Shown here: piece by piece, positions 27,786-36,770 of the stretch
How positions within the stretch are numbered: position 1 is the first letter of the stretch
Layout of the letters: each line of letters starts with the position of its first letter
Source: CAWDMC01 sp963803295
Lineage (GTDB): Bacteria; Acidobacteriota; Terriglobia; UBA7540
Length of the DNA stretch: 64,000 nt
Direction of reading: 5' to 3'
NCBI GenBank assembly: GCA_963803295.1
Contig: CAWDMC010000004.1
Location: forward strand, 1-64,000
The notes under the pieces: model-generated
What the model was told of the DNA's origin: nothing
The model's database searches: none
Seen by the model: the letters and a program-made list of their open reading frames with translations, nothing else
Program-made: the position numbers and the translations under genes

Positions 27786-29240
27786 TTACGAATTTCGGCT
27801 CAAGGCCTGTTCTGCTGCTACTCGACCGGTGCGGATGCAGTCCGAAATCCCAATCCCCGAATAGGCGTTGCCTGCGAGGAACAGTCCAGGCAGCGTTTCG
27901 AGATGTTGCTGGATCGTCTCAAGCTTTTTGTAGTGTCCAACCTCGTACTGTGGCATCGCCTCCGGCCACCGCGAGACCCGCACTAGAATGGGTTCGGCGC
28001 TCAGCCCGAGGATATTGTGAAGCTCGCCTCGCACGATCCTCACGAGTTCCCCGTCGTCGAGCTTGATAGCTTCGGGATCGCGCGCTCCGCCCAAGAAGCA
28101 GCGTAACAGAGCCAAGCCCGGCGGCACGCGATCATCAAACTTGCGATGCACGAAGGTGCAGGCCAAGATCCGCCGCTTCTCGGCCTGCGGTACCAGGAAC
28201 CCGAAAGAGTCCGGAAGCTTGGCGCGGACCTCAGGACCGTAGGCGAGCGCCACGGTGATCGCGTCAGTGGAAGGGATGCTCAGCAACTGGGCGCCCAGAG
28301 CTGGGTCCAGTGGGTCGAGCAAGAGGCCGGATGCTCGCGGCGGTAGCGCCAGGATCACCGCGTCGGCCTGGTAGGATGATCCTCCTTCGCAGCGAACCGC
28401 GTAGCGGCGAGCGTCGATGCCTGGTCGCTCCAAAGCTATAACCAGTTGGTTCAGGTGAACTCCGCCTGGATCGATCTCCTGAGTCAGCCGCTTAACCAAG
28501 TATTCCAGGCCTCCCTTGAGGCTCATGAACATCGGCGGCATTGTACCCGAACGGCCTACCGCCTCCCGGCGACGGGCGCGTCGCGCCTGGAGAACGGCGC
28601 GCGTCAAGCTGCCCTGCTTCATTTCCATTTCGCGGAAGCGTGGCAGCACCGAACGGACGCTCAAACGCGCCGAATCACCCCCGTAGACGCCAGCGAGCAG
28701 GGGATCTGCGATATTCTCGACCATGGCGCGGCCATAATGGCGGGTGACGAAATCAGCCACAGATTCATCGGGCCTGATGCCGGGATTGCCCGACGGTCGG
28801 GTCCAGCATTCGGCCAGCGCCTTCAGTTTGCTGCCGACCGGCAGAAGCGGGGTCACGGCCACCGGCCAAAGCTTGGTGGGCACGAGCAACATCAACCCGT
28901 CGGGCAGAGTGATAAGGCGATTGTGGTGGAGGATGAAGGTTCGGCGGCCTGCGTCATTCGATCCCACCAGCGAGTCACCCAGACCAAGTTCACGGGCGAG
29001 CGCCGCCGCCTCAGGCTTTTCGGTTAGGAAGGAATCGGGGCCGCCTTCGATCACAAAGCCGTCCGCCTGCTCGGTCTTGATGCATCCACCTAAGCGCGGC
29101 CCCGCCTCAATGAGCAAGGTCTCTATGGATGCGCCCGCTCGCCGCGCCTTCGTCAGCACGTAAGCGGCAGCAAGCCCGGTGATGCCACCACCCAGAACGG
29201 CTACAGTTCGCTGGTTTGTCGGTGATTCGATCGAACCCAC
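27786..29240 (-). CDS. hemY: Oxygen-dependent protoporphyrinogen oxidase
   Basis: The 484-residue protein oxidises protoporphyrinogen IX in haem synthesis (also called hemG in some schemes). The FAD-binding AVLGGGITGLAAAYVL is near residue 13, followed by EAGPRLGGCIKT, the conserved EGGPDSFL, and DPLLAGVYGGD. At the end, GLFLAGNAYSGIGISDCIRTG completes the FAD site. The start is GTG at 29240; no better ATG lies near. Other haem genes are not seen in the window. Confidence 0.93.
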   Translation of the reverse strand: MGSIESPTNQRTVAVLGGGITGLAAAYVLTKARRAGASIETLLIEAGPRLGGCIKTEQADGFVIEGGPDSFLTEKPEAAALARELGLGDSLVGSNDAGRRTFILHHNRLITLPDGLMLLVPTKLWPVAVTPLLPVGSKLKALAECWTRPSGNPGIRPDESVADFVTRHYGRAMVENIADPLLAGVYGGDSARLSVRSVLPRFREMEMKQGSLTRAVLQARRARRREAVGRSGTMPPMFMSLKGGLEYLVKRLTQEIDPGGVHLNQLVIALERPGIDARRYAVRCEGGSSYQADAVILALPPRASGLLLDPLDPALGAQLLSIPSTDAITVALAYGPEVRAKLPDSFGFLVPQAEKRRILACTFVHRKFDDRVPPGLALLRCFLGGARDPEAIKLDDGELVRIVRGELHNILGLSAEPILVRVSRWPEAMPQYEVGHYKKLETIQQHLETLPGLFLAGNAYSGIGISDCIRTGRVAAEQALSRNS

Positions 29241-29534
29241 AGTCGCCTATCGCCTCTTTCTACCTTCTCCGGAACTGAGTCACTCTCCGGACGGTCCTGT
29301 TGTGATTCTAAACGAAGAATCTCACCCTGCGCAGTTGAGCAAGATAACGACAGCAGGAAGTCTCTGGGCAGCTTACCGGCAGATGGAAGACCAGAGCGCC
29401 GCCAGTAGCCAGGACGCACCCGACTGGACCGATGCTGAGCCGCAAGAACGGAGAAGGGGAGAATACTGCCTCGCCTCAAGGCCAGGGCCGCCAGACAAGT
29501 AGCGGGATCGGGGGTGGTGAGTAATGCCCGTAGG

Positions 29535-29825
29535 TTAGCCGTTGCTCGGCGGGACGGGCAGCTCCAGCCTGAACCCTTTACCGGCGATGTCGGTGATGAT
29601 GATGGTGATGGGGAAGACGCAGGTCCAGCCTTCCCACCAGCGTGGCAGCAAACCTTGCGGAGTGATATCGTGAGAAGAGACCGACGCCTCCTGGCCGGAC
29701 GCGTTCACAATACGGAAAGTGAGTGGCGGCTGCAGCGGACGGTCGTAAAGCTGCATACAAGCCTTCATCATGAGATCATCAAGGTCAGACCATTTTTCGC
29801 TGGGTTCTCCTGGCTCTTTGTCCAT
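29535..29825 (-). CDS. Hypothetical protein
   Basis: The 96-residue product starts at an ATG and has an acidic N-terminus (MDKEPGEPSEKW). A central beta-like part (LTFRIVNASGQ, TPQGLLPRWWEGWTCVFPI) precedes a short C-terminus. Neither a signal peptide nor a membrane helix is present. I recognise no family. The frame is open further upstream to 29885, but ATG at 29825 seems the natural start. It could be spurious; coding-like composition and the position between same-strand genes give mild support. Confidence 0.4.
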   Translation of the reverse strand: MDKEPGEPSEKWSDLDDLMMKACMQLYDRPLQPPLTFRIVNASGQEASVSSHDITPQGLLPRWWEGWTCVFPITIIITDIAGKGFRLELPVPPSNG

Positions 29826-29881
29826 AGCAGGATTGTAAGGGTTGGGCACAGCGGCCGTAAGTCGCTGGGTAACTATTAACC

Positions 29882-30561
29882 TCACGGTGATGAAGGGATG
29901 ACAGGGAAAAACGCCTCAAAAGCGGTCCGAACAAGAGCGGGTAGATCCTGTCTGGCGCCCTTCCCGCTCCGGCCATAGGCAAGTTCGTGGCCGGCGCCTT
30001 CCACCGGAATCAGGCGGGCGCGGCGATGAGCGCAAGCGCCTGTTCCATTTCTTCGAGCGATCCAAAGGGGTCATGCGAGCCGTGCACGAAGAGGGCCGGA
30101 GTACGCAAGGCGGCAAAGTGCGCGGTCCGCAGTTGGTCGGCCCGTCTGGGAGGATGTAGCGGATACGAGAGCAGCAATAGACCAGCCGCAAGACCCGGAT
30201 GCTCGGAGGCCACGATGCTCGATTGCCTGCCACCATAGGAATGCCCACCCAGAAAGATCCGGCCGTTGCCAGATTGTATCCCGCGGGCCTCCTCTATGGC
30301 ATGGCGAAGGCCCTCGCGATCTCGCGCCGCGCTGCCACCGACGGGAGGACCTTTGGGACGCGCCTGGCGAAAGGGCAGATCCAGACGCAGGACCGCAAAT
30401 CCGGCTTCAGCGAAGGCACTGGTTACCTGGATCAGCAACGGGGCATTCGCATTTGAGCCGGCGCCATGGCTGAGAATTAGCACGTCACCGGAGGGCCGGT
30501 CGGGGACGTGCAGGAATCCACGAACGTCCGGTTCACGGGAAAAGGGTTGTGGCTCATTCAT
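29882..30561 (-). pseudogene. Alpha/beta hydrolase (KANL3/Tex30-like), frameshifted near the end
   Basis: The first 183 residues are a small alpha/beta hydrolase: ILSHGAGSNANAPL gives the oxyanion region, FLGGHSYGGRQSS the nucleophile elbow, and FVHGSHDPFGSLEEM the acid. This frame stops at 30010. The next frame reads IPVEGAGHELAYG, holding the catalytic His, and continues to a stop at 29882-29884. One missing base near 30015 explains both. As sequenced, the product lacks its catalytic His and is probably inactive, unless the indel is a sequencing error. It lies divergent from the NatAB-like exporter. Confidence 0.75.
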
Positions 30562-30738
30562 TACCCGAATATGATGCCACGACCGAGTTCGAAGTTCGAA
30601 GGCAAGTCTAGATGAGCGCCTTCCTGTAGCGCCGGTGTCCTCAGCGGCGGTTTCGGCGTTGAGGATGCTGCCGATGCAGAATTGAGCATCACGATGATTC
30701 GTAACGCTCTATAGAGGCGAAAGGTAGAGTCGGGGTTC

Positions 30739-31635
30739 ATGGACGCCATTGCTATTGAACGCATCACGAAGCGCTACAACTCGGTGACGGCTGTCGACGA
30801 TCTGAGCTTGCGCGTCAATCAGGCGGCGATCTTCGGATTGCTCGGACCCAACGGCGCGGGCAAAACGACGACGCTGCGTATGATCATGCGGATCCTGATT
30901 CCTGACGAAGGGTCGATCCAAGTGTTGGGAAAGCCTGTCAGCGATCACACCCAGGACCTGATCGGTTACCTGCCGGAGGAGCGCGGCCTCTATCCGCGCA
31001 TGAAGGTGCGCCAACTCCTGGTATTCCTCGGGGCTCTAAAGGGCTTGACCGAGTCTGAAGCCGACCGGCGCGCGCGCCGATGGCTCGAGCGATTCGATCT
31101 CGCGGACTGGACGGAGAAGAAGCTGATCGATCTTTCCAAGGGCATGCAGCAGAAAGTGCAGTTCATCGGAGCAGTCATGCACTCGCCGCCCTTACTCATT
31201 CTCGATGAGCCCTTCACAGGTCTCGATCCGGTGAACGCCACGCTGGTGAAGGACATCATGATCGAGCTGCGCGGCGGCGGCTCCACCATCGTTCTCTCCA
31301 CCCACCGCATGGAGCAGGTGGAAATGATGTGCGACTCCATCTGCCTAGTGAACAAAGGACGGAATGTGCTGGTGGGTGAACTTCGCGCCATCAAGAAGTC
31401 GTACGGCAAAAATACCCTCCGCTTGGAATTTGAGGGCGATGGCGAGTTCCTGAAGCACCCAGCCATCGAGAAAGTAAACCATTTCGGCGCTGGCGTAGAA
31501 GCAAAGCTCCGGCCGGGCTCAGATCCGCAGGAGGTGCTGAAAGCAGCGGTGGCATCGGGTGTCCGCATCTCGTGCTTCCAACTGCTTGAGCCCTCTTTGA
31601 ACGACATCTTCATTGAAAAGGTGTCTCATGCGTAA
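30739..31635 (+). CDS. ABC exporter ATP-binding protein (NatA-like)
   Basis: The 298-residue protein is an ABC ATPase with Walker A LLGPNGAGKTTT near residue 36, Q-loop, signature LSKGMQQKVQF (a NatA-type variant of LSGGQ), Walker B LLILDEPFTGLDP and a switch His in LSTHRMEQ. The C-terminal DUF4162 region (about 220-298) is typical of the sodium- or drug-export NatA/CcmA type. Its stop overlaps the permease start by 8 bases (31628-31635). The pair probably exports sodium, lipid or a toxic compound; the substrate is unknown. Confidence 0.92.
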   Translation: MDAIAIERITKRYNSVTAVDDLSLRVNQAAIFGLLGPNGAGKTTTLRMIMRILIPDEGSIQVLGKPVSDHTQDLIGYLPEERGLYPRMKVRQLLVFLGALKGLTESEADRRARRWLERFDLADWTEKKLIDLSKGMQQKVQFIGAVMHSPPLLILDEPFTGLDPVNATLVKDIMIELRGGGSTIVLSTHRMEQVEMMCDSICLVNKGRNVLVGELRAIKKSYGKNTLRLEFEGDGEFLKHPAIEKVNHFGAGVEAKLRPGSDPQEVLKAAVASGVRISCFQLLEPSLNDIFIEKVSHA

Positions 31636-32902
31636 GGTCTGGATCATCACCAAGCGCGAGTACATAACGCGGGTCAAATCAAAAGGCTTTCTCATTGGGA
31701 CCGTCGTCGTCCCGCTTTTCAGCATCGGAGTATTCGTCTTCTCGATTTTCATCGCTACCCGGCAGATTGATCACACCTTGAAGATCGCCATCGTGGACGA
31801 AGCGGGTGGCATGGCGGCTCCGGTCGCCAAGGGTCTCGATCGCAAACTCCCCAGCGGCGATCCGATGTTTCAGGTGATGCCCGCGCTTGCCGTAGGAACC
31901 TCAGGCCCAGATTCGCGCCGGCAGCTACTGGCCGAGATCAACCATGGCGAGCTTGACGGATTTCTGTTGATCCCTAAGAATGTCAGCTCGGCCAGCTCGG
32001 CTGAGTTTCACGCGAAAAACACCAGTGACTTCATGATCAGTGGGCCTATTGTCCGTGCTCTCGATAATGCTTTGATTGCGCGCCGGCTGAGCGAGCGCGG
32101 CGTTCAGGTGGACAATGTTGCCGCCGTGGTTCGCAGGGTGGACCTCAAGATGGTGAAAGTGAGCAAACACGGGGAAAGCGAGGACAAAGGCCAGACTTTG
32201 GTCACCGGTATTGTAGTAGCCATGCTCCTTTATATGACGCTGATCATGTACGGTGTCATCACCATGCGGTCGGTGCTGGAAGAGAAGACTACCCGCATTA
32301 TTGAAGTCCTGATTTCAGCCGTACGACCGTCCCAGTTGCTGACCGGAAAAATCGTTGGTGTTGCGGCCGTGGCTTGTACCCAATATCTCATCTGGACCAT
32401 TGCCGCGGCAATCATCGGGCTGTATGGCGCCGGCATAGCCGCAACTTTTGGGCCTGGCACTTCAGACCTGGGGTTCCACGTGCCCGGCACCTTGCTGGTC
32501 TACGTGGTGATCTATTTCCTGCTAGGATATCTGCTCTACGCCTCGTTGTACGCTTCCATCGGCGCGGCCTGTTCGAACGAGCAGGACGCGCAACAATTGC
32601 AGTGGCCGGCCACGCTCCCCATTCTCTTCAGCTTTCTCATGTTCCACTTTGTGCTGCGTGAGCCCTCCTCCAATCTCTCGGTGGTGCTATCTGAGATTCC
32701 TTTTTTTGCGCCCATTCTCATGCTGTTGCGCATCTCCACCCAAATGCCACCCTTCTGGCAAATAGCCCTTTCGATGGTGCTGCTTGCCCTCACCACAGCG
32801 GGTGTAACTTACTTCGCCGCGCGGATCTATCGCGTCGGCATCCTGATGTATGGGAAGCGGCCATCCCTGATGGAGATCTTCCGCTGGCTGAAGTATACGT
32901 AA
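31628..32902 (+). CDS. ABC-2 type permease (NatB-like)
   Basis: The 424-residue protein has one N-terminal membrane helix (FLIGTVVVPLFSIGVFVFSI), a large extracytoplasmic domain of about 150 residues, and five or six C-terminal helices beginning LVTGIVVAMLLYMTLIMYG. This matches the NatB/YhaP family of ABC-2 permeases. The conserved MRSVLEEKTTRIIEVLISA stretch is present. The start at 31628 overlaps the ATPase gene end, so the two are translationally coupled. With the ATPase it would form a dimeric exporter. Confidence 0.9.
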   Translation: MRKVWIITKREYITRVKSKGFLIGTVVVPLFSIGVFVFSIFIATRQIDHTLKIAIVDEAGGMAAPVAKGLDRKLPSGDPMFQVMPALAVGTSGPDSRRQLLAEINHGELDGFLLIPKNVSSASSAEFHAKNTSDFMISGPIVRALDNALIARRLSERGVQVDNVAAVVRRVDLKMVKVSKHGESEDKGQTLVTGIVVAMLLYMTLIMYGVITMRSVLEEKTTRIIEVLISAVRPSQLLTGKIVGVAAVACTQYLIWTIAAAIIGLYGAGIAATFGPGTSDLGFHVPGTLLVYVVIYFLLGYLLYASLYASIGAACSNEQDAQQLQWPATLPILFSFLMFHFVLREPSSNLSVVLSEIPFFAPILMLLRISTQMPPFWQIALSMVLLALTTAGVTYFAARIYRVGILMYGKRPSLMEIFRWLKYT

Positions 32903-32944
32903 GTCTGGCGGGACGACTGATCAAATTGGGAGTGTCCTGGACCT

Positions 32945-33274
32945 ATGGTTCTCGTTCCGATCAGCATCCCTTGTCCTCATTGCGGATCACCTGATGTGGT
33001 CTACTCCTGCAAACCGGATTGCTGCTTCAATCATGTCTGCAGCAAGTGCTACACCACGTTCCAGACCGCAACCGAGAGGACTGGAGAGCTTCAGGGTGAG
33101 ATTGAAGCGATTCCGCCCGATCCTGATCCTTCCGGGCCCACGGCTGCCTGTGCCCGCTGCGGTGAGATTACTTTATTTGCGATTGCCGAGGATGGGGAGC
33201 GATCCGGCAGACTTCTTTGCGTCTCCTGCAAGGCCCTGTTGACGCTGCAGATCGCGGAGGTAGAAATCGGCTAA
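32945..33274 (+). CDS. Small zinc-ribbon protein
   Basis: The 109-residue protein has two cysteine pairs at the N-terminus, CPHC and VCSKC with a further CC between, and two more pairs, CARC and CVSC, in the C-terminal part. This suggests two zinc ribbons. There is no membrane helix. It follows the NatAB-like operon by 42 bases on the same strand and may be co-transcribed with it. I do not recognise a specific family or function. Confidence 0.6.
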   Translation: MVLVPISIPCPHCGSPDVVYSCKPDCCFNHVCSKCYTTFQTATERTGELQGEIEAIPPDPDPSGPTAACARCGEITLFAIAEDGERSGRLLCVSCKALLTLQIAEVEIG

Positions 33275-33406
33275 CCAACTGATAGGAATTCCCGCAGCAT
33301 CCCGCTAAAATCCCGCAATTTCTCCGCCGCTTTTCCGCAGCTGATTATCCTGATTTGAAGGTGGTAAGATACCGAGGATCGCCGGTGAAACCGAAGAGGG
33401 AACTAT

Positions 33407-33910
33407 TTATGCGGGCCCGATGGTCACCAGCTTCTGTGGACCAGCCGGATCCGGCCCGCCGCCGGCGACCGGCCCGGCCCAAGCCGGCGTTTGCTGCTCG
33501 CTCTGCATCAGGTGCTGCAGGGTGGTCTTGCTGAGCACCTGATCGACTACCAGTTGGACGTTGCGCCAGAGGGAACGTATAGAGCAATCAACCGTGTTTG
33601 TGCACATGCTCTCACTGCCCGCGTGATCGTTGCAAAACTCCGCCTCGAAGAGGCGTCCGCCGAGCACGGCTAAGGCTTCGCCGACCACCACGCGATCGGG
33701 ACGCCTTGACAACGTGTAGCCGCCTACCTGGCCGCGAACGCTCGAGACAAATCCGCCGCGCCGGAGGATACGCATCAACTTCGCCACATAGGGGATGCTG
33801 ATGCCTTCTGCGTAGCTGATCTCGGAGATGGTCAGAATGTGTCCCTCAGGCTCGCGCGCAAGCCGCAATAAACAACGCAAACCATATTCTTCCTGCGAAG
33901 TCAGTTTCAT
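33407..33910 (-). CDS. Rrf2-family regulator, probable SUF operon repressor
   Basis: The 167-residue protein has the Rrf2 winged helix-turn-helix (MKLTSQEEYGLRCLLRLARE, SISIPYVAKLMRILRRGGFV, RGQVGGYTL). Three cysteines at residues 93, 103 and 109 match the cluster-binding loop of IscR/SufR-type sensors. It would bind an iron-sulfur cluster and control the SUF genes by cluster status. It is the last gene of the SUF run, 155 bases after sufT, while in many bacteria the regulator gene comes first. A palindrome in the sufB promoter (42360-42369) is a candidate site. Confidence 0.88.
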   Translation of the reverse strand: MKLTSQEEYGLRCLLRLAREPEGHILTISEISYAEGISIPYVAKLMRILRRGGFVSSVRGQVGGYTLSRRPDRVVVGEALAVLGGRLFEAEFCNDHAGSESMCTNTVDCSIRSLWRNVQLVVDQVLSKTTLQHLMQSEQQTPAWAGPVAGGGPDPAGPQKLVTIGPA

Positions 33911-33955
33911 AACTCATCTCTTGAGAACCGGCACGTCGGTTGAAATTCCTCCGAC

Positions 33956-33990
33956 AATGTCGTCCTGCGCAGAGCGAAGGATCTGCTCTT
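33956..33990. repeat. REP-like half-site
   Basis: The stretch AATGTCGTCCTGCGCAGAGC with the following GAAGGATCTGCTC resembles one arm of the palindrome at 17292-17383. It lies in the 155-base gap between sufT and the Rrf2 gene. A short frame across it on the minus strand is probably not coding. Only one arm is visible. Confidence 0.5.
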
Positions 33991-34065
33991 TTTTGCTGTC
34001 GACAAGAAACAACAAGTGCTTCACCGCGCTCCGCATGCGAGAAGCCGTTTCTTCAACCTGCCGGC

Positions 34066-34518
34066 TCAAAAGAATCCCAGCTGCAGCCTGGCCGCTTCGC
34101 TCATCTTGCTGGGTTCCCACATCGGCTCCCAGACGATCTCCAGTTTCACGTCGGTGACCTCCGGCATCGCCCGGACCTTCTCGCGGATCTCATCGGGCAA
34201 AGAGACAGCAGCGGGACAATTGGGTGTGGTCAGCGTCATCTTCAGGTAGACCTCTGCTGTCGGCTCCACCTTCACCTCGTACACCAAACCGAGCTCGTAG
34301 ATATCCACCGGGATCTCGGGATCGTAGCAGGTATGGAGCACTTCAATGACTTTGTCATGCAGGGCAATCTGCTCCATCCCGTCCAGCTTGGCGGGCAAAC
34401 TCTGAGGAGCTGCCCCATTAGGCCCCGACCCATTGGAGTTAGGCTTCTCCTCCAGCGCCGCTTTAGAGGTCGACGCTGCCGTTTTGATTGGCGTCTTGAA
34501 TCGATAGTAGTCGTCCAT
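34066..34518 (-). CDS. sufT: SufT-like (MIP18/DUF59) Fe-S maturation protein
   Basis: The 150-residue protein starts at the ATG at 34518 with AAAGAGGAGAACG upstream. A variable N-terminus (TAASTSKAALEEKPNSNG) precedes the MIP18 family domain: VIEVLHTCYDPEIPVDIYEL, then LKMTLTTPNCPAA with the conserved Cys, and VWEPMWEPSKM. SufT proteins help iron-sulfur cluster maturation and usually sit at the end of SUF operons, as here. The predicted start overlaps the 3' region only, leaving 34 bases to sufU. Confidence 0.92.
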   Translation of the reverse strand: MDDYYRFKTPIKTAASTSKAALEEKPNSNGSGPNGAAPQSLPAKLDGMEQIALHDKVIEVLHTCYDPEIPVDIYELGLVYEVKVEPTAEVYLKMTLTTPNCPAAVSLPDEIREKVRAMPEVTDVKLEIVWEPMWEPSKMSEAARLQLGFF

Positions 34519-34552
34519 CGTTCTCCTCTTTGCCCGATTAGAGTGCGGATCG

Positions 34553-35029
34553 TTATCGTGCCGCTGTATCTTCCCCGTCTTCACCCTCGGTCGAGACCAC
34601 TTGGCCGGCGCCTTCGAGCGCGCTTTTCATCGTATGCCAGGCGAGAATCGCGCATTTCACGCGCGCCGGGAACTCGCTCACGCCGGCGAACACTGCCAGC
34701 TTTCCCAGGGGCAGTTCTGAGGTGGCCTGTTTGCCGGTCACGAGGTCGTGGAATCGTTCGAACAGCGACTCAGCTTCGGTTCGAGTCTTCCCCTTCAACG
34801 TGTCCGTGAGAATAGAAGCGGAAGCGGTGGAAATGGCGCAACCCGATCCTTGGAAACTCGCGTCCACAATGCGATCGCCGTCGAGCTTAAAGAAGAGCGC
34901 CACTTTGTCACCACACAGCGGATTGTAACCGTCAGCGTGCACGGACGGCGATTCCATGCGGCGGAAGTTGTGCGGCCGCTTGCTGTGGTCGAGAATCATC
35001 TCCTGGTAAAGCCCAGTCAAATCCGGCAT
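34553..35029 (-). CDS. sufU: SufU-type zinc protein / NifU-like scaffold
   Basis: The 158-residue protein begins MPDLTGLYQEMILDHSKRPHN. Cys39 and Asp41 (YNPLCGD), Cys64 (GSGCAIS) and Cys126 (RVKCAIL) are the four conserved ligands. In SufU the zinc-bound form accepts sulfur from SufS. An 18-residue-like insertion typical for SufU over IscU lies in the LFERFHDLV region. It follows the A-type carrier with 13 bases between genes, so they are co-transcribed. Confidence 0.93.
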   Translation of the reverse strand: MPDLTGLYQEMILDHSKRPHNFRRMESPSVHADGYNPLCGDKVALFFKLDGDRIVDASFQGSGCAISTASASILTDTLKGKTRTEAESLFERFHDLVTGKQATSELPLGKLAVFAGVSEFPARVKCAILAWHTMKSALEGAGQVVSTEGEDGEDTAAR

Positions 35030-35042
35030 GTGATCTCTTCTC

Positions 35043-35357
35043 TTAGGCAAACGATTTGCCGCAACCGCAGGTGTGCTGCGCGTTTGGGTTCTTAAAGACA
35101 AAACCTCTTTCCATGAGCGTTTCCTGGTAGTCCAGGGTCAGGTCTTTCAGAATTTCATAGCTCTTGGGATCGACCAGAACCTTCACGCCATCGTACTCAA
35201 GCACGTTGTCCGTCGGGCGCGGCTCCTGCTCCAGCTTGAATTTGTAAGACATGCCTGAGCAGCCGCCACCTACCACACCGAGACGCAGAGCGCCGGCGCG
35301 GTTCTTCTCGATTGTCTCGCGAATTTTGGTTACCGCTAGCGGAGTAACGTTGATCAT
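35043..35357 (-). CDS. sufA: A-type iron-sulfur carrier (HesB/IscA/SufA family)
   Basis: The 104-residue protein carries the three conserved cysteines at 33 (GGGCSGM), 97 and 99 (TCGCGKSF), which bind a [2Fe-2S] or [4Fe-4S] cluster for delivery to apo-targets. MINVTPLAVTKIRETIEK is the usual family start, so I place the start at 35357. An in-frame ATG at 35399 would add 14 residues. The gene lies between sufS and sufU. Confidence 0.93.
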   Translation of the reverse strand: MINVTPLAVTKIRETIEKNRAGALRLGVVGGGCSGMSYKFKLEQEPRPTDNVLEYDGVKVLVDPKSYEILKDLTLDYQETLMERGFVFKNPNAQHTCGCGKSFA

Positions 35358-35441
35358 CGCTTCTTCGTGTTGTGCCGGGCTACGAAGCCCCGCATCCATA
35401 CCTTCCTAGAAATCACTGCCCCTGAAGGGAGTTCTCGTAAG

Positions 35442-36725
35442 TTATCCAAAGATCTCCTTCACTTTGCCTACTGCCGAAGCCAACGCATCGATTTCATCCC
35501 TCGTATTATAGAATGCCAGCGAGGCGCGCGCGGTTGCCGGCAGCCCGAAGCGATCCATCAGCGGCTGAGCGCAATGATGACCGGTGCGCACCGCCACGCC
35601 TTCCTGGTCAAGCACCGTCCCCACATCGTGCGGGTGCACACCTTCGAGCACAAAAGAGAGCACGCTGGCCTTGTTCTCCGCGGTTCCGATGATCCGCAGA
35701 CCGGGAATGGCGGAGAGCGCTGCCGTCCCGTATTCGAGCAATTCGTGCTCGTATCGGCCGATGTTATCGAGCCCCACCTGCTTGATGTAGTCAATGGCCG
35801 CACCCAGCCCCATCGTGGCCGCGATGTTTGGAGTTCCCGCTTCGAACTTGTAAGGGATCGCGTTGTAGCGGGTGCGCTCAAAAGTGACGGAGCTGATCAT
35901 GTCTCCGCCACCCTGATAGGGCGGCATTGACTCGAGCAGTTTGGCCTTACCATAAAGCGCTCCAATGCCGGTGGGTCCGAAGATCTTGTGGCCGGAAAAG
36001 GTGTAGAAGTCGCAGTCGAGCGCCTGGACGTCCACCTTCATGTGCGGCGCTGCTTGCGCGCCATCAATGAGCACGGGTACACCGGAGCGATGTGCCATTT
36101 CCACGATTTCACGCACGGGATTGATCGTGCCCAATACGTTTGAGACGTGCAGCAGGGAAACGAGCTTCGTTCGTGGGCCGAGCAGCTTTTCGAACTCCTC
36201 CAGGACAACTTCCCCGCGGTCGTTGATCGGCGCCACTCGCAGCACGATGCCGCGCTCCTCGCGCAGGATCTGCCAGGGCACGATGTTCGAGTGGTGCTCC
36301 ATGGCGGTGATCAGGACTTCGTCGCCGGCCTGCAGCTCCTTGCGTCCAAAGGTGTAGGCCACCAGGTTGATGGCTTCGGTGGTGCCGCGCACAAATACGA
36401 TCTCGCGCGCCTCGCGGGCGTTCAGCAGGTGTTGCACTTTGACCCGGACATCCTCGTAGGCCTTGGTGGCGCGCTGGCTCAGTTCATGCACGCCGCGATG
36501 GATGTTCGAGCAGTCGTGCAGATAGAAATTCTCCTCGGCTTTGATGACGCTCCAGGGCTTCTGGCTGGTGGCGGCGTTATCGAGATACACCAGAGGCTTC
36601 CCATGTATCTTCTGATCCAGGCAAGGGAAGTCGTCGCGGATTTTCTGCACGTCGAAAGTCATGGTGGCTAGCTCGGTGGTTTGCGGCCCCATAGCAATCG
36701 GAACTTCACGCGTAGTTGTTGCCAT
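35442..36725 (-). CDS. sufS: Cysteine desulfurase SufS
   Basis: The 427-residue PLP enzyme takes sulfur from cysteine for cluster assembly. PLP-Lys lies in FYTFSGHKIFGPTG, the substrate-contact AMEHHSNIVPW near residue 160, and the catalytic Cys in VAVRTGHHCAQPLM. The class II (SufS) short loop around this Cys fits the SufU partnership. ATG at 36725 has GGGAGC upstream and gives a short, variable N-terminal extension before MTFDVQKIRDDFPCLDQ. The 3' neighbour is the A-type carrier. Confidence 0.96.
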   Translation of the reverse strand: MATTTREVPIAMGPQTTELATMTFDVQKIRDDFPCLDQKIHGKPLVYLDNAATSQKPWSVIKAEENFYLHDCSNIHRGVHELSQRATKAYEDVRVKVQHLLNAREAREIVFVRGTTEAINLVAYTFGRKELQAGDEVLITAMEHHSNIVPWQILREERGIVLRVAPINDRGEVVLEEFEKLLGPRTKLVSLLHVSNVLGTINPVREIVEMAHRSGVPVLIDGAQAAPHMKVDVQALDCDFYTFSGHKIFGPTGIGALYGKAKLLESMPPYQGGGDMISSVTFERTRYNAIPYKFEAGTPNIAATMGLGAAIDYIKQVGLDNIGRYEHELLEYGTAALSAIPGLRIIGTAENKASVLSFVLEGVHPHDVGTVLDQEGVAVRTGHHCAQPLMDRFGLPATARASLAFYNTRDEIDALASAVGKVKEIFG

Positions 36726-36770
36726 AAGCTTGCTCCCTTGCTCAAGAACCCTGCTGCGTATCACAGCCGT

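Noticed and set aside
30008..30012. TGA in the alpha/beta hydrolase as a selenocysteine codon
   Set aside because: The conserved continuation with the catalytic His is in another frame, so a frameshift explains it, not recoding.
33914..34120. 68-residue frame between sufT and the Rrf2 gene
   Set aside because: It runs over a dispersed repeat half-site and into the sufT end. It has no family features.
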